From NCBI GenBank assembly GCA_038049695.1, contig CP142456.1:79879422-79943421 (forward strand): a stretch of 64,000 nt of DNA, in the 5' to 3' direction. The notes under the pieces were generated by a model. That model was not told the DNA's origin and searched no databases. It saw only the letters and a program-made list of their open reading frames with translations. The position numbers were made by a program, and so were the translations under genes. Below are positions 63,203 through 64,000 of the stretch, in pieces (the first letter of the stretch is position 1; each line of letters opens with the position of its first letter). The DNA comes from Cinnamomum chago. Taxonomy: Eukaryota > Streptophyta > Magnoliopsida > Laurales > Lauraceae.

Positions 63203-63452
63203 TATTGGTAAAGTCCCACATCCCACATCACCTAAGTAATGCCTTTGACAATGCTTCATATACTTGTTTGGGCCTTCCACCTATAGCTTAAGCTTTTGGA
63301 TTGGTACATGGTATCAGAGTGGGTTTCGATCCCGTCATTCTTGTATAGCCCACGTGGCAAGCCCGTCCATAAAATATGTTGGGCCTACACATGAGGGAGA
63401 GTGTTGGTAAAGTCCTACATCGCCTAAGTAATGCCTTTGACAAGGCTTCATA
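63203..63452 (+). mobile_element. TRIM retrotransposon, right LTR truncated
   Basis: The left LTR is about 106 bp (63203-63308), starting TATTGGTAAAGTCCCACATC. It is immediately followed by a primer binding site, TGGTATCAGAG (63309-63319), complementary to the 3' end of plant initiator tRNA-Met. About 80 bp of non-coding interior leads to the purine-rich CATGAGGGAGAG (63390-63401). The right LTR then starts TGTTGGTAAAGTCCTACATC and matches the left for about 50 bp before breaking off. The tiny size and lack of genes fit a terminal-repeat retrotransposon in miniature. Confidence 0.85.
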
Positions 63453-63683
63453 CCACGTCTTGCAGAACCATTAAAGTTGAGGCCATTAATGAGGGATTAA
63501 CACACATATAAATATATATATATATCTATATATATGTCTATATGTATGCATATATTTAGAGGGCAATTTGTGGCCAATTTGGTGCAAGAAAAGGCTAGGA
63601 TGGTATAGCCCACTTGGATGGATGCCAATCATGAGGGCTGAGGGCTGAGAGATTCAAAATTCTTTACATGACCTCTACCTCAT

Positions 63684-63735
63684 CAAAGCCTTCCCAACTA
63701 TATTGGGTCAGCTATATGAATTATTATTATCATTA
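63684..63735 (-). repeat. RTE-type LINE or SINE 3' end fragment
   Basis: On the minus strand the segment reads TTCATATAGCTGACCCAATA then 'tagttgggaaggctttg', the RTE/Au-SINE terminal motif. An (ATT)n tract lies on the upstream side of that strand. It parallels the end of the LINE at 33400-33460. Confidence 0.55.
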
Positions 63736-64000
63736 TTTTGATCAGTAAAAGCAACTTTTGATAAAGAAGACAAAGCAACATACAACGAGCAAAACAAAGG
63801 ACAAACCACTCTCCCACCCAATGCTAGATGAATTATATTTCTCCATTCCAATCTACCACCAACCAAATCCCCATACAATGATAGGCCAAGGCATTCTGCA
63901 AGGAGCTATAAGCCAAATCCCAAGTATCTGGGATAAGCTTGTACATAGGCAGTGGGTCTTGCACATGAAGAATAGCGAAGAAGGGACTAGGTCATGCAGT
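63736..64000. other. Window end, no gene seen
   Basis: No exon of the minus-strand gene could be identified here, although its missing 5' part should lie in this direction. The sequence has a LINE-like texture without a recognisable domain. Confidence 0.35.

Noticed and set aside
1-64000. CRISPR arrays, tRNA or rRNA genes, operon-like systems
   Set aside because: No regularly spaced repeats with unique spacers, no cloverleaf with matching A and B boxes, and no rRNA motifs seen. All regular arrays are microsatellites or transposon ends.

Overview
The window is nuclear DNA of a flowering plant. It is AT-rich, has long introns with GT-AG junctions, and is dense in plant-type transposable elements. 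The two genes I can name (LAZY1-type and WRKY75-type) are angiosperm families. Nothing points to a grass; a magnoliid or other non-grass angiosperm is possible, but I cannot decide from the sequence alone.

Only three genes are supported. (1) A complete LAZY1 (IGT family) gravitropism gene on +, 21529-31475, has five coding exons, including a 6-nt first exon and a 20-nt last exon, and encodes a predicted 387 aa. (2) A complete group IIc WRKY gene of the WRKY75 type on +, 41511-44222, has two exons and encodes 182 aa. (3) The 3' part of an unrecognised gene on -, 62773 down to 54567, has three supported exons, one built from 60-bp coding repeats; its 5' end is unresolved or outside the window. 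A broken gene on - (49613-50130), with a weak hint of an AP2/ERF domain start, is the only other trace of host coding sequence.

Everything else is repeats. 1-20.7 kb: a Mutator-type MITE, a tandem pair of MITEs embedded in (TA)n tracts, a hAT MITE with an exact 8-bp target duplication, a 1162-bp solo LTR with an exact 5-bp duplication, and PIF/Harbinger MITEs. 20.7-31.5 kb: LAZY1, whose introns 1, 2 and 4 hold microsatellites, copies of an unnamed dispersed repeat and a second copy of the hAT MITE. 32.0-33.5 kb: a 5'-truncated RTE-type LINE with target duplications, just downstream of LAZY1. 38-41 kb: an AT-rich stretch with a Helitron-like end, then two PIF MITEs sharing one TTA. 44-54 kb: more (TA)n-embedded MITEs, a degenerate minisatellite, the pseudogene, a G-quadruplex-type run and a 740-bp hAT-like element rich in CGCTAC motifs. 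54.5-64 kb: the minus-strand gene, with L1-type LINE 3' ends in its long intron, and a TRIM retrotransposon upstream.

The genes do not form a functional cluster; this is an ordinary plant chromosome segment. I found no operon-like system, CRISPR array or tRNA/rRNA gene. The best material for a second look is the transposon structure and the unknown minus-strand gene.
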